Assembly (NCBI RefSeq): GCF_000150275.1 | Contig: NW_002060945.1 | Span: forward strand, 445,872-509,871 | Direction: 5' to 3' | DNA: 64,000 bases | Origin: Trichoplax adhaerens | Taxonomy: Eukaryota > Placozoa > Uniplacotomia > Trichoplacea > Trichoplacidae | In this document: positions 49,067-64,000 of the stretch, one piece after another | Position numbering within the stretch: the stretch's first letter is position 1 | Layout: the number at the start of each line of letters is the position of its first letter | Made by a program: the position numbers and the translations under genes | The notes under the pieces: generated by a model | What the model saw: the letters and a program-made list of their open reading frames with translations, nothing else | Told to the model about the DNA's origin: nothing | Databases searched by the model: none

Positions 49067-50160
49067 CATCACCATGAAAAGAAAATTGTATACAGTACAC
49101 CATATTGCACAAGTGTCCCATTTGCTCTACAAATGGGACCGATAGCACCAAACGATCCACTATCGTCGAGTCGGATGACGACGAGGCAAAAGTTAGTCAG
49201 GTCTAGGCAAAACATCGTCGTGGCATTAACTCACTGCCATTTCTATCCTAACGTAAACCACATCACCATGAAAAGAAAATTGTATACAGTACATCATATT
49301 GCACAAGTGTACAGTAGGCTCTACAAATGGGACCGATAGCACCAAACGATCCACTATCGTCGAGTCGGATGACGACGAGGCAAAAGTTAGTCAGGTCTAG
49401 GCAAAAGATCGTCGTGGCATTAACTCACAGCCATTTCTATCCTAACGTAAACCACATCACCATGAAAAGAAAATTGTATACAGTACATCATATTGCACAA
49501 GTGTACAGTAGGCTCTACAAATGGGACCGATAGCACCAAACGATCCACTATCGTCGAGTCGGATGACGACGAGGCAAAAGTTAGTCAGGTCTAGGCAAAA
49601 CATCGTCGTGGCATTAACTCACTGCCATTTCTATCCTAACGTAAACAAGTGTAGCTGTAGCCACATCACCATGAAAAGAAAATTGTATACAGTACACCAT
49701 ATTGCACAATGCACAAGTGTACAGTAGGCTCTGCAAATGGGACCGATAGCACCAAACGATCCACTATCGTCGAGTCGGATGACGACGAGGCAAAAGTTAG
49801 TCAGGTCTAGGCAAAACATCGTCGTGGCATCAACTCACTGCCATTTCTATCCTAACGTAAACAAGTGTAGCCGTAGCCACATCACCATGAAAAGAAAGTT
49901 GTATACTGTACAGTAGAGTACACCAGGAGCTATTGGTACGATTGCACAAGTATACAGTAGGCTCTGCAAATAGGACCGATATCGTCGAGTAGGATGACGA
50001 CGAGGCAAAACATCGTCTTGGCATCAACAACTCACTGCCATTTCTAGCCTTACGTAAACAGGTGTAGCCGTAACCACATCACCATGAAAAGGAAATTGTA
50101 TACTGTACAGTACAGCAAGAGCCATCAGTACGATTGTACAAGTGTACACTGTACATTGTG
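49067..50160 (+). repeat. 194-bp minisatellite array, about six copies
   Basis: Units beginning CATCACCATGAAAAG start at 49067, 49261, 49455, 49664, 49880 and 50077, so spacings are 194, 194, 209, 216 and 197. The first units are almost identical. The later ones carry an extra CAAGTGTAGC.GTAGC segment or deletions. Each full unit includes a TGTATACAGTACA palindromic core and the block ATGGGACCGATAGCACCAAA. Because 194 is not divisible by 3, the open frame shifts every unit, arguing against coding. Confidence 0.93.
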
Positions 50161-50364
50161 CAGAACAAGCCAGAATTTTACGTTAGCGATATTTAGACGC
50201 GCGGGTTCAATTTATCATAGCGTCTTTTTGGTAAGGGTATAGTCATGACAGCTATTACCATGAAATAGGATAACCTTTACTCTATACCATTACAACAAAA
50301 ATGTGAGAAAAATCATTGGAAAATATCCTGATATTACACTTAGAAATCTCAAATGACTTTGCAC
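50161..50364. other. ~200-bp unrelated insert inside the minisatellite
   Basis: Sequence unlike the repeat unit separates the sixth copy, which stops after TACACTGTACATTGTGCAG, from a diverged partial copy that resumes at CCTGTACAGTGTACACTAGG (about 50369). No terminal inverted repeats or target duplications are obvious, so its nature is unknown. Confidence 0.5.
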
Positions 50365-50505
50365 ACACCCTGTACAGTGTACACTAGGCTCTGGAAATGG
50401 GACCGGTACCACCAAACGATCCAGTATCATCGAGCAGGATGAGGACGAGGCAAAACCTCGTCGTGCCATCAACTCATTGCCATTTCTATCCTTATTACGT
50501 GCACA
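50365..50505 (+). repeat. Partial diverged copy of the 194-bp unit
   Basis: Contains GGCTCTGGAAATGGGACCGG, CATCGAGCAGGATGAGGACG and CATTGCCATTTCTATCC, matching the 3' half of the upstream unit with several substitutions. Confidence 0.8.
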
Positions 50506-51324
50506 TCAAGAAAGGAAAAAAAGTTAATAAATCAATCAATAACGACCTCATTGTACTGTGCATTCCAACTCCATCATGTCGTGTATTGTAAGGCACTGCA
50601 TGGATAGCATTATTGTTGGATTGGGAGATGGAAGAAAAGCTTCCGTAGTTGTCTGTTTTGAATTAGCGTCAGGACCTTGCAAGAGAAATGGTCTCTGATG
50701 CATTGCAGATTCCTTTTTATCCTGTCATGGCAAGACGTCCATTTTGTTGTTCTTCCTCCTACTCTGTACATATACAGTGACTGTCTTCAAATAATGAACC
50801 CACTCAAGCATACTTTGTCGTGCCTATACAAATGCCTTGATGGTCATGCCAATCACGCGTACATCCGTGCATACTGTAGGACATACTGTCTAGCACTCGT
50901 CAAAATCTCAACCTATCTTGTAGCGATTGATCATCATGCCATGCAAGAGATCATTCCTTGTACGCTAAACCGTGTAAAGCACCCTGTACGCTAATCAAAC
51001 TACTAAAACGAGTGGTCCATTCATCGCGTGATGCACGGGCTGATACTAAATGCTTCCATTTTACTAAGAGTACCGCATACGCTATTTCAACATCAGTGGA
51101 AAATTGGAAATGACAATGTAACCACTTGGAGATTCCGCCATCAGCCATGGCAACAAATGCCAACAATAGTTGCCCAGTCTAACTTGAATCAATCATGGTG
51201 AATACGTGACAATGCGCAACTCGTGTGCGATTCCCCCCACTACTACGAGTAGTATTTACTAAACAAGCAATCTTCACATCCTTAGTCACAACGCCATGAC
51301 ATTTGAATTCATTTCAAACTGCAA

Positions 51325-52015
51325 AGTCTATTGAATGCATAGAGGCTTTATGCATGCAGAGGTTATTTTTCTCTTCATTCAGCTTAATTCCCAATACAAA
51401 TTCAAATTACACTTATGATTAGTATTTGCCAATTTGACACTATTCTATGCATAGGCTTCACTAATGTAGAGATTATTTTCTCTTCATGCAGCTTAATTCC
51501 CAATACAAATTCAAATTACACTTACGATTAGTATTTGACACTATTCTATGCATAGGCTTCACTAATGTAGAGATTATTTTCTCTTCATTCAGATTAATCC
51601 CCAATATAAATTCCAATCACATTCTGACGATTAGTATTTGACACTATTCTATGCATAGGCTTCACTAATGTAGAGATTATTTTCTCTTCATTCAGATTAA
51701 TCCCCAATATAAATTCCAATCACATTCTGACGATTAGTATTTGACACTATTCTATGCATAGGCTTCACTAATGTAGAGATTATTTTCTCTTCATTCAGAT
51801 TAATCCCCAATATAAATTCCAATCACATTCTGACGATTAGTATTTACCAATTTTACACTGTAGAGATTATTTTTCTCTTCATTCAACTTAATACCCATTA
51901 CAAATTCAAATTACACTTACGATTAGTATTTACCAATTTGACACTATTCAATGCATAGGCTCAACTAATGTAGAGATTATTTTCTCTACATTTAATCCCT
52001 AATATAAATTCCAAT
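51325..52015 (+). repeat. 101-103-bp minisatellite, about seven copies
   Basis: The word TATTCTATGCATAGGCTTCA recurs at about 51441, 51542, 51645 and 51748, flanked by diverged copies starting near 51335, 51845 and 51945. Each unit continues with ATGTAGAGATTATTTTCTCT and GATTAGTATTTGACACT-like words. The central units are nearly identical, suggesting recent local duplication, while the edges are diverged, as usual for tandem arrays. Confidence 0.93.
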
Positions 52016-53267
52016 TATTGGAACAGCGTAGGCCAACAAGGAGTAAAAAGAAGATCAATTTATGAGAGAGTAAGACATTAGAAAAGACAGGCAACATTGA
52101 AAAATAGCTAATGTAAAAATGAATACACTCGTATAGTAAAATGGGATGAGACTTTATCATCAACATAGATCTCATCGATGATTATACGATACAGTAATGA
52201 TAGAATGGGCTATCTTATCCACTCTTGTACACTTAATGTACAGCACTGCTATCAAGTAGAGTAGTATCTAGTAGTTCATAGTTGTACAATCCAAGTATAG
52301 TAGTAGTCTAGCACTGCATCTTGGTAACTAGCTTGACTGTATTGACAAGTGAAATTTTGAAAAGCCGATAAATTATTCTCCAATTTGAGCGTCTATCGAG
52401 TCTATTTCTTCAATTGCCGGCAAGGGTATTAATAATCCATTACTCAGTTAGGGACTACTCAAGAGAGAAAGCTCTCTGTCTCTTTAGTAGTCTATGACAG
52501 TACCGTACTCGTACATAACTTCTGCATGCAATATTCACTAGCACACACTTGTACAATGTACATGAAGATCTTCCAGTTTATTGAAACGGGCACCCGGGGG
52601 CAAAAATTGGGATGTTGCAATCCCTATTTACAATCAATCAATCATCGATTATTACATAGTACAAGATAGATGCTGTCCGTAGCTATACAATTACAATTCT
52701 ATACAATATAAACGAGTTGTAACAGGAGTATTATTAATTAATTCATTCTATTTGAATAAGAAAGAGATTTTTCTCTTCCCTCTTGTCTATTTTGGACTAT
52801 TTTTAACCGCCACAGTCGACTGTACCGTACTAGTACGACTGGACGTTAGTAATGGCCATGGATTGCAAGCGATTTGCCACTCCAAGTGGAGCAGATTTTT
52901 CCCAGTTACGTCATGGTTGGAACATTGGACTGTAAAATGAAGATCAACCCAAAGCCAAACCCTTTACTGTACTATCGGTCTTAACGTACTGTAGTCATCA
53001 GTAGTTACTCCACTAAAAGCAGAATCACTCTAGGATCTGCATCCCCAACTACAAATCGCATTGGTCTTCCTTGATCGGCAATATCCAAACCAATTGCTGC
53101 TATTACAACATTTATTCATACCATTCTAATGATTGGTATTGTCAACTTTCATCCTCTTGGCTAAAGTGATATGAACTGATATTAATTTTGACTCCCCTGT
53201 GTTGTAACTGATTCATCAACGGAAATACTGTCGACGATACTCGTAGGTAGTGAATTCCAAGCTTGCT

Positions 53268-56200
53268 ATGTTTTCTTCTCTGTTCGGATCATCTAATAGA
53301 AAAGATAATAAATCAGCAAATACTTCTGACGATCGTTGCGTAGCGCCAACGATCGTTAAAGATGAGTTTGTCGTTATTGACAAGACAGAGGTACCAGGAA
53401 TATCTCCAGCGCCACTTTTAACCGAAGTAAGTCAAAAAAAATCTATTCTATTAATCTATACAATTATTCGTCCAAAATGGCGAAATAACCTTATTATGAA
53501 TGACAAGTCTTGTTTATAAAAATCCTTTTGACTCAATGCTCAATTGGATGCTTATGGATCAGTTTTAGCTACTACTATACTATCTCTCCTTCGACAACTG
53601 CTATGAGTACAGTAGTGTACTTTCTTGCCAACTTTTCAAACACTCATCATTTGCTAGTCTATATTCCATCATCGTATTATATCAATACTCAACAACGTTC
53701 ATCGCTACCGTAGTACGCTTTCACAGAGGAGTAGGAATACAGGCCAAAATCCTTACTTGACTGTAGTATATGCTGAAATTGGTTTATCTCTTCTTCTTCT
53801 CAGGAGATATCAAGAAAGTCATTTTATTATTGACTTGACGTTGTCGTTCTAGAACGTCATACCTTGACTTGCAATCAGTACTTGATTCGAGAATTTTCCT
53901 CTGCACATTCACCAAAATGAAGATTTCACATAACGCTGTTCTACTACTCTATAACTTGAATTTTATTCTGAAAAATTGTTGAGATGGTAAAGATAATATT
54001 TTACGATCGTTGTACTTGCGCTTCTAGGGAAGTGCAAATAGTCGCCCCTTGATTAAGTTTATGATCGTGATGGATAGAACTGATAGCTAATGAAGTACTA
54101 TACCGCGTAAGACTTTATTTATGATCACATAATTACTCAACTCAAGTCATCATAGATCATATAAAGTACACTACCACACAGTACTAAATTGGAGCATAGT
54201 GACTTATGCCTACGTAAGAATTAAATACATTGATGATAGTTCATTAACCTTGTAAACATAATTGAACTAGTGATAATGTTATGGCTTACTGCAGCATAGT
54301 ACTGTACATCACAAATCTATCGACTGCATGGAATCACCTTAACTGTCCAACTAGAAATCACGATAGTGGTCAATTGCATGCACAGCTTTACAGAATTAGA
54401 TGCAAAGGCCTCAACAGTAAATCTTAATATCAAAAGTACAGTATATATTATACCGCACTGGATCATCGATCCAGTTACATAGTTAAACTATCTACAAAAT
54501 AATTTAATAAACATATAACCCAGTATTAATACTATGAGCAAAGGCAAAATACAGCATTTTATTTCGCATAAACTGATATTACAGGTACAACATGTACATA
54601 ATTTATCAGTAAATCGATCGTAATATATTGAATGTTAAACAACTTGATCCGATACTTACAGTTTATGAACATTATTGTCTATACAGGCCTTATTTATTAA
54701 ATTCAATAAATATTGTATGCTGGGCTAAAAGGACAAATAGTACGTGTAATAGAGCAGAAGGAAATACAGCCTGTTTGTTAATTATGATCTGAGTGGACTG
54801 TAATTGGCTGTTTCCGTTTTACAACGGGTATTGCGAAGCTAGTGGAATATAAAAATCCTCGATACAAGATTGATTGGATAGACTTATTCAACGCATATGA
54901 TATACAGTACGCTATATTTTGTAGTTTATACATGTATATTCGTATATTTGCGCTTTCCGTAGTCAAGTCTAAATATCAATGGCTTGCGGACGTTATCTTT
55001 AGTAAACACTGGTTGCTTGCCTAATAATGTTTACAATGAATCTGTAGTTACATATGTTTATATTTATTATAACCTCAGTATTAAACATATGTCGAAATGG
55101 AATAGAGTCTCCTAAAAAATGTCGGGGATCATCCATCCAATGCTTTAGACCCTCCTTAAAAATGCGCATTCACCGTTAGACTACGAATTAGTGGTTGTAC
55201 ACGAATCAGCAGCAATATGCAGTACGTACATGAATTACGCCTTATGTTGTAAAATAAATTTCAGTCACAAACTTATTTAGCATCCATTTCTAGCAGATTC
55301 AATGGTAGACTATCAGCGTATATTGGAGTGATCAGGAATATACGTTCTATATATATGCCAACTCTCAAAGAATGTTCATAAAAGTCATCAATTTAGGACA
55401 GTATCCATGAGAAATACAGTAGAAATAATAGCAATAGATACAGGTACGCTTGCTCGTCTACTAAGGATGGATCTAGTATTTATTTAGGCCTTAATACTGT
55501 ATATGGGCAGTGACTGCTTGTTGCCTCTGCTGTTTTGTGGTAAAAATTTTGCGACATGTATCGCAGACTACAATAAGACATTGGTAAAGTTGGAAAATTT
55601 CAGAGGAATCAATAGTCATGCTTCAATTTGAGACGCAATAAAGCTCACTAATACAGTAAATAGTTACGATTCTGATTCCTACTTTAAAATAGACTATTAA
55701 AATGCGATATCCAACGATACGATCGGCTCGCGATATAGTGTAATATCAAATTCCCAGCTTATTTAAGTATGCTCATATTTTAACGAACCCTTGCGTGCAT
55801 ACAATATATGCTAATATTTTAAATTGTCAATTCACAGTTTGTACGCAAGAAAAACTCTTTAAACAAGTAGTACTCATAGTATTGTATAAGCAACAATAAT
55901 TTTAATGTGTGTAAGTGTAGTCGTCCTGTTCCTCCGCTACATTGACAACTAGTTCGCTCTATACTAACCTTATGATTTACAGGATTCGGTCTATTAAATT
56001 CCTATTCTATCATTATAATCTGGCATTCTATTAATTGCGCATTTTAGACTGCATTTGATACTATTTGTTTAAGATTTATATTATTTTCGATTATCAACTA
56101 CTGTAAATGTTTATTATTCCTCCGTGATGATTTTCTCTAGTAAACTTCACACTCTAGCGCTTAACTAAATTTTTTACTATAACTATTTAATATAGCATTA

Positions 56201-56525
56201 TCAACGTCAAGCTAATGCTGCTGTGGATTTAAAACCTCGCTCTTCGTCATACCAAAACTTTAATGCTAACTTAGAAAATCGGGATCGTTGCGATACTTTC
56301 CCAGTAATATCCGAGGACAAAAATAGTAGCAAATTCGATTCGTTAGATGGCGAAACTGTCAGTAATCTGGATAGGATACCTTTCGTTTTATCTCCTCATG
56401 TACGTGCACTCTGCTCATCGATGTCCTATCAGGGATCAATCAGGTCGGTACAGTGGAAACAATTCGAACACGACTTTACAATCGAGCAAAATGTACTACA
56501 AAATGTCAATTTATGGTCCGAATAA
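53268..56525 (+). CDS. UMAD1: UMAD1-like UMA-domain protein, complete, 2 exons
   Basis: Homologue of human UBAP1-MVB12-associated (UMA) domain-containing protein 1; UMA domains bind the ESCRT-I core (VPS28/VPS37 side) in endosomal sorting. Exons: 53268-53426 and 56196-56525; 489 nt, 162 residues (human 137), phase 0 junction. The start ATG 53268 gives MFSSLFGSSNRK, matching the human MFHFFRK-type start. KDEFVVIDKTE corresponds to the conserved DGFVLLGDT segment. The UMA core is LDRIPFVLSPHVRAL, followed after a variable spacer by FEHDFTIEQNVL, matching human FWYDFTLENSVL. The middle is polar and probably disordered. The single intron is 2.8 kb. Alternative exons inside it cannot be excluded, but none is needed for frame or length. 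Confidence 0.9.
53427..56195 (+). other. UMAD1 intron (long)
   Basis: Donor GTAAGT, acceptor TTTAATATAG. AT-rich sequence with short open frames lacking family resemblance. A palindromic GGATCATCGATCC lies near 54461-54473. No nested gene is seen. Confidence 0.75.
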
Positions 56526-56591
56526 AATATCATAATTTGAATATCGACTTTGGAATCGATTCTGTCTAAAAATTTTAATGATTGACTAGAT

Positions 56592-56597
56592 AATAAA
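56592..56597 (+). promoter_or_regulatory. Poly(A) signal AATAAA of UMAD1
   Basis: AATAAA 66 nt downstream of the UMAD1 stop codon, the first canonical signal. Confidence 0.6.
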
Positions 56598-58160
56598 TTA
56601 GATAAATTAACCTGCTATATGTACCTCTTTATAATTTAATGACTTAAATCTCTGCTTTCAATGTTTGTATTACTATACTCTTTAATGTGTATACAACATA
56701 ATCCAAATGTATCTGAATTACGCAGAATAAGAGCTTATCGCTTCTAGTGATAATAAATGTAACTATAGTATTCTAATAAAATCGAAATTTAAAATTATGT
56801 CTTCAACGATGTCTTAGACAAAGTAGATATTGATGATAGCGATCACAATAATGCCCTAGTAACTATGTCCTTCTTTAAATATTTTCGAGCTATTTACTGG
56901 TATAATGCGGCAATTGATATGCCTGCCGATTATTACATCACACTAAATATTATTAGCCCTGTACTTCAATATTAATTGCAGCTATTGTAAGACAGCTGAG
57001 ATCAAAATCACTATTTTATCGATTGCAGATAGTGGCATTTCAGGTACTAATCGGATCTTACCATTGCAGTGATAAGAACATGTGAAATCACTATCAAATT
57101 CACATTTATTAGTGTAATATATCAGTACTGTAGTACTTACTAGGATCTATCACGGTAATTCACTGAAAAGTGAACTATATTTTACATTTGTCTAGTAAAT
57201 AAATACAGTGTATGAAGCGTTAGCATACTCGACAACAATTATATTCGTGGAAAGATCAACCTTCGATTGTCAGTAGTAAAATTTTAAAACTCCTACGCTA
57301 ATGACTTCAAAATACAATCAATCGCTAGAAGCATTACCGCTGAACTGTTACCCTCAAAACTTAATACTTATACGTACGAAAATAAATTGGTAGTTACTGA
57401 ACTGAACTAACAAAAAAGCTGCCTAGATATAATCGACAACTATTAATCATAATTACGGTAATGGAAAAATTATTTATTCCCATGCAAGAAAGCGAACTAT
57501 AACACTGCTTTACCCACAACAATACACTGATGATCGTACACATAAACCGATTTGAATAAGCAGAACTTTTCGTTATTTTCGACGCCACCATATCATGAAA
57601 TGCGCACACACTTTATTCGAAGAATATCAATTTGCGCATTAAATTCTTCAACTAATACATTATAATAGTAATTAATAGTGTTTTAAAATCATTAATGTTA
57701 TTGAAAGACGAAATACAAGTTACGATGTCAGTTACGACTACAGTGTTAGCACTCCAATTGCTGTGTATAGTGGATATCATAAAATATTCCATGTACTCAA
57801 TCGTAGTCGCAATATCGGAGCAGATATAAAATGGCGGAGTACGTACAAAGTTAACATTTCATGTCCACCAGTGTGGTACTGACTACTAATCATTTAACTA
57901 TGTCTCTTTAATAGTTATCCAGGGTACGTAGATATCAATATAAGTAGCTCACAACAAACCTATAACAGCTACATAATGTCACCTCGAATTGCGACAAAGT
58001 AACGCATAATACAGTATTAGGTATATTACATAAGCACTACAGTAACTAAGTTGCTACCTTGAAATTAAATCACGCACTTAATGATAGACAACTAAAGATT
58101 GCCTTAACCTTTAATAGCATAAGATTATAATATCTATTCCGTTTTAATGTCACCGTTACT

Positions 58161-58360
58161 AGTGTAAATGGAAACGAGAAATTAGCCATTGCTCTCGATA
58201 CGCAGGAGACATACATTACTACCTATGTTAATGCGTTATACTAACTAGTAAATTGCTAGTACTACTATAAATGGAAATGAAAATTTCTTGCATTGCTCTC
58301 GATACGCAGAAGACATACATTACTACCTATAATAATGCATTATACTAACTAGTAAATTGA
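58161..58360. repeat. Two-copy direct repeat, ~104-bp period
   Basis: GCTCTCGATACGCAG.AGACAT followed by TACTACCTAT and ATACTAACTAGTAAATTG occurs twice (core at 58191 and 58295). The copies are about 90% alike over about 90 nt by eye. Confidence 0.85.
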
Positions 58361-58587
58361 TATCATAACATCAGCCATCACAACCCGACCGAAAATTGAA
58401 TTATTTATCGATATTATTGCAGTAGGAGAATCTATAATACCGTAATAATCTTGCATTAAGCCTAAAGAGCTTCCTACTGTTAACAAAACGTTGACAACAA
58501 ACATAGGTAGTCATGTGAAAAGAATAAAAAGTTGTATTTATCAAAGGTTAATCACTGCGTTATCACAATTTTCAAGTACAAGTAAAC

Positions 58588-58593
58588 TTTATT
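58588..58593 (-). promoter_or_regulatory. Poly(A) signal AATAAA of ARF gene
   Basis: AATAAA on the minus strand about 96 nt downstream of the ARF stop codon. Confidence 0.6.
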
Positions 58594-58688
58594 TAGATCA
58601 ACTCTTAAAATGTATTTTACGATCTATAGCCTATGCTTATTTGATAACTTTTTAATGATGGGAAAAAATAAGGTCTACTCTGACCATT

Positions 58689-64000
<5,312 letters not shown>

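Larger units (their letters stand above)
48216..53267. promoter_or_regulatory. Divergent intergenic region, FAM117 to UMAD1, filled with repeats
   Basis: Five kilobases between two divergent start codons. It holds a GTAC-type cluster (48815-48940), a GGTTCGGTTCGGTT block (49019-49062), a 194-bp minisatellite (49067-50160) with a partial copy at 50365-50505, and a 103-bp minisatellite (about 51325-52015). Promoters should sit near the two ends. Open frames inside the arrays are by-products of repetition. Confidence 0.6.
56526..58688. other. Intergenic between convergent UMAD1 and ARF genes
   Basis: Contains poly(A) signals of both flanking genes and a two-copy direct repeat at 58161-58360. 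No gene seen. Confidence 0.6.

Noticed and set aside
49133-49727. Three near-identical 68-codon open frames in a row
   Set aside because: They lie in the 194-bp tandem repeat; the frame shifts each unit because 194 is not divisible by 3, and there is no splice context or family resemblance.
49067-52015. Regular repeats that could suggest a CRISPR array
   Set aside because: Units are 100-200 bp with no unique spacers between short repeats, and the genome is eukaryotic.

Overview
This window is eukaryotic nuclear DNA from an animal. It is AT-rich, and its genes are cut into many short exons with ordinary GT...AG introns, mostly 50-600 nt. Eight protein-coding genes can be read exon by exon, nearly all with splice phases that fit together. 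Several belong to families known mainly from animals and their close relatives: a MIG-10/RIAM/lamellipodin adaptor, kinesin-1 heavy chain with its autoinhibitory tail motif, FAM117/GLCCI1 and UMAD1. High intron density, short introns, AT-richness and strong sequence conservation suggest an early-branching animal. A placozoan (Trichoplax-like) is my best guess, but this is inferred from gene style and not proven.

Layout: 1-4.4 kb, nothing recognisable. 4.4-9.4 kb (-), MRL-family Ras/Rap-binding PH-domain adaptor, 5' end not found. 13.0-23.0 kb (-), complete kinesin-1 heavy chain (KIF5) in 32 exons. 25.1-28.5 kb (+), MMTAG2 (C1orf35-like), divergent from KIF5. 34.7-36.4 kb (+), MMADHC (cobalamin trafficking, CblD). 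38.5-42.8 kb (+), a membrane-anchored prolyl-4-hydroxylase-like 2-oxoglutarate/Fe(II) dioxygenase. 44.5-48.2 kb (-), FAM117/GLCCI1. 53.3-56.5 kb (+), UMAD1, an ESCRT-I-associated UMA-domain protein. 58.7-64.0 kb (-), ARF1-class small GTPase, running off the window end.

The gaps are mostly unique AT-rich DNA with several repeat structures: a 194-bp minisatellite (49.1-50.2 kb), a 103-bp minisatellite (51.3-52.0 kb), a degenerate ~170-bp array inside the first intron of the dioxygenase gene, a two-copy 238-bp repeat (29.8-30.3 kb), and scattered clusters of self-complementary GTACTGTACAGTAC-type sequence.

The genes do not form one pathway; they are ordinary housekeeping, trafficking and cytoskeletal genes. 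The most notable point is their company. From memory of the human map, nearly all their human counterparts sit in linked pairs (KIF5C-MMADHC, RAPH1-FAM117B, KIF5B-APBB1IP, GLCCI1-UMAD1, ARF1-MMTAG2). The window may therefore preserve a piece of an ancestral animal linkage group. I saw no RNA genes, transposase or reverse-transcriptase genes, CRISPR arrays, or viral sequence.
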